Shown piece by piece: positions 6,156 through 7,741 of a stretch of 7,741 bases of DNA. How positions within the stretch are numbered: the stretch's first letter is position 1; the number at the start of each line of letters is the position of its first letter. Where the stretch lies: NCBI GenBank assembly GCA_946480545.1, contig CAMLKY010000079.1:1-7741 (forward strand), read 5' to 3'. The stretch comes from an uncultured Acidobacteriota bacterium. Lineage in GTDB: Bacteria > Acidobacteriota > Blastocatellia > Pyrinomonadales > Pyrinomonadaceae. The notes under the pieces were generated by a model that did no database searches, was not told the origin of the DNA, and saw only the letters and a list, made by a program, of their open reading frames with translations. Both the position numbers and the translations under genes were made by a program.

Positions 6156-6698
6156 TCAAAGAGCCGCGTTTTGATTTACGCGACGACGGGCCGTGAGGTT
6201 CCTGACTATCTCTACCACAGCGGGGACGATAAAGGTGGCACAAGCGACGCCTAGGATCATGCCGGTGACGAATCTCGAAACGTGAGTATTTTCCCAGATC
6301 CCGAAAACAGTGAGCGACCAGTCGATCGTTATGGGGATGAGCGAAAGGAACAGCCAAAACCTTCGGACCGGCTCTGTTTCATCGACCGGACGCCAGAGCG
6401 GATAGATAAGCGATCCGATCACGAGCCCCGCGTACACGCCCAAACACCGCGAACAAACCGCCATCGGAAACCCGGCGATCGCCAGCGAACGTTCCGGGAT
6501 CTGGTGACAGATATAACTGAAAAAATTATATATGGATGGTGCGGCTGGGGATCCTTGCCCGGCAAGCACCGGGGCGGCGACGATGGTGAGGACCCACGCA
6601 AGCACGACAACGGTAGTCGCTATCCAAACCCTCACAGCCTGTCTCCGGAACTGCTGACGCATGTCTCGCGGCGTATAGCTTTCGGCGGGATCGGTCAT
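6156..6698 (-). CDS. DUF2085 family integral membrane protein, 180 aa
   Basis: The family is uncharacterised. Its signature is present: CHQIPERS (residues 64-71) and CSRCLGVYAG (82-91), so three conserved cysteines (64, 82, 85) could bind a metal or a cofactor, though nobody has shown this to my knowledge. Four hydrophobic segments are visible, about 24-46, 86-103, 113-134 and 143-166, with IDW at 125-127 in the third. The N-terminus is basic and cytoplasmic-looking, and the C-terminal tail (RNLTARRR) is also basic, in line with the positive-inside rule. The start at 6698 has only a weak purine-rich site upstream (GAAG/GTGAAG). An internal Met at residue 13 is the alternative. The gene begins 35 nt after the ppsA stop on the same strand, so the two may be co-transcribed. 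No functional link to PEP synthase is known. Confidence 0.88.
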   Translation of the reverse strand: MTDPAESYTPRDMRQQFRRQAVRVWIATTVVVLAWVLTIVAAPVLAGQGSPAAPSIYNFFSYICHQIPERSLAIAGFPMAVCSRCLGVYAGLVIGSLIYPLWRPVDETEPVRRFWLFLSLIPITIDWSLTVFGIWENTHVSRFVTGMILGVACATFIVPAVVEIVRNLTARRRVNQNAAL

Positions 6699-6733
6699 TC
6701 TACATCTTCACTTCTGAATTTGAGCGCGAGGGC

Positions 6734-7741
6734 CTAGACCTCGCCTGCCGCCTTTTGTTTTAGCGACTTTTCCGTTTCCAGTATGTGATGGGTCGTCTGG
6801 ATCACAGTATCGGGGTTCAGAGAGATCGAGTTGATACCCTTCTTGACCAGGAACTCGGCAAACTCCGGGTAGTCGGACGGCGCCTGACCGCAGATCCCGA
6901 TCTTCTTGCCAGCACGCAAGGCGGCATCAATAGCCATCGAGACCATTTTCTCTACCGCGCCGTTACGCTCGTCAAACAGGTGCGCGACCATTTCGGAGTC
7001 GCGATCCAGCCCGAGTGCAAGCTGGGTGAGGTCGTTCGAACCGATCGAGTAGCCGTCAAAAACCTTGAGAAACTCATCCGCAAATACAACATTCGCCGGA
7101 AGCTCGCACATCGCGTAGATCTCCAGATCATTCTCGCCCTGGACCAGACCATGCTCAGCCATTAAGGCAATGACCTTCTCGCCCTCTTCGACCGTTCGGC
7201 AGAACGGTATCATCGGCTTGATGTTCGTGAGGCCCATGTCTTCGCGGGCACGCTGCAGAGCGAGGCATTCGAGCTTGAAGCCGGCCTTGTAGCGATCGTC
7301 GTAATATCGCGATGCGCCGCGGAATCCGATCATCGGATTCTCTTCGATCGGTTCGAACTCGCGCCCGCCGATCAGCATCGCGTACTCGTTCGATTTGAAA
7401 TCCGACATCCGAACAATGACCGGCTTCGGATAGAACGCGGCCGCGATCCGCCCGACGCCTTCAGCGAGCGACCGAACAAAAAACTCCTTCGGGTCTTCCT
7501 CGAGTATCCTCGCGGCGATGACTTCGACGTCCTCGCGCCGCTTCAGGTTCGGATAGTTGCACAACGCCATCGGATGAATGCCGATATGGTTGTTAATGAT
7601 GAACTCGAGCCGGGCGAGACCGACGCCGTCATTCGGCAGACGCGAAACGGCAAATGCGTGGTCGGGATCGCCGACATTCATCATGACCTGCGTCGCTGGA
7701 CGTTCCTCGTCGGTAATTTCGTGACGCTCGATTTCAAAGGG
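6734..7741 (-). CDS. ppsA: Phosphoenolpyruvate synthase, C-terminal part (5' end outside window)
   Basis: PEP synthase (pyruvate, water dikinase, EC 2.7.9.2) makes PEP from pyruvate and ATP, releasing AMP and phosphate, as the first committed step of gluconeogenesis from pyruvate. The frame runs off the right edge, so only about 335 residues of a roughly 800-residue enzyme are here: the PEP/pyruvate-binding TIM-barrel domain. Numbering from the Met codon at 7684, visible hallmarks are VRMSDFKSNEYAMLIGG (substrate-binding region), EENPMIGFRGASRYY, MGLTNIKPMIPFCRTVEEG, the PEP-utilising-enzyme signature DGYSIGSNDLTQLALGLDRD, and GICGQAPSDYPEF with the catalytic Cys265. The preceding open codons (PFEIERHEIT...) continue the domain. 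Similarity to E. coli PpsA is high throughout, and it is not pyruvate phosphate dikinase, whose C-terminal motifs differ. The protein ends with a short AAGEV tail after the helix that closes the barrel. Confidence 0.96.
   Translation of the reverse strand, partial: PFEIERHEITDEERPATQVMMNVGDPDHAFAVSRLPNDGVGLARLEFIINNHIGIHPMALCNYPNLKRREDVEVIAARILEEDPKEFFVRSLAEGVGRIAAAFYPKPVIVRMSDFKSNEYAMLIGGREFEPIEENPMIGFRGASRYYDDRYKAGFKLECLALQRAREDMGLTNIKPMIPFCRTVEEGEKVIALMAEHGLVQGENDLEIYAMCELPANVVFADEFLKVFDGYSIGSNDLTQLALGLDRDSEMVAHLFDERNGAVEKMVSMAIDAALRAGKKIGICGQAPSDYPEFAEFLVKKGINSISLNPDTVIQTTHHILETEKSLKQKAAGEV

Overview
The window looks like a piece of chromosome from an environmental bacterium of moderately high GC content, most likely an acidobacterium of the Blastocatellia type. 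That placement is an inference. It rests on a secreted Arg/Asn/Asp-rich helical protein of a kind I remember from that group, on many exported proteins of unknown function, and on a nested palindromic intergenic element. No tRNA, rRNA, CRISPR array, transposase or phage gene is visible.

Layout: a plus-strand gene enters from the left edge (1-785, the C-terminal catalytic part of an M28 zinc peptidase). It converges on a block of minus-strand genes that fills the rest of the window. Between the converging 3' ends lies a striking nested inverted repeat (805-958). Read in their own direction, from the right edge leftward, the minus-strand genes are: the C-terminal half of phosphoenolpyruvate synthase (ppsA, 7741-6734); a DUF2085 membrane protein (6698-6156) 35 nt behind it; a small protein of about 92 aa (5998-5720); a membrane-anchored subtilisin-like S8 protease (5688-4255) 31 nt behind that; a secreted Arg/Asn/Asp-rich protein of unknown function (3960-3385); rsmI, the 16S rRNA C1402 2'-O-methyltransferase (3277-2447); and a secreted, very acidic protein of unknown function (2322-976).

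Transcription probably breaks into short units. ppsA and DUF2085 could share a transcript. The 92-aa protein has a plausible promoter of its own and is probably co-transcribed with the protease, which ends in a hairpin terminator. The 191-aa gene is monocistronic and ends in a clear rho-independent terminator. rsmI has a candidate promoter immediately after that terminator. Two starts (protease and acidic protein) are placed downstream of the longest possible reading frame because a good Shine-Dalgarno sequence and an N-terminal signal or anchor segment both begin there.

Nothing here forms an obvious defence or mobile system. The best leads are the nested palindrome, the small WPD/SLG-like domain protein paired with a protease, and the two uncharacterised exported proteins.
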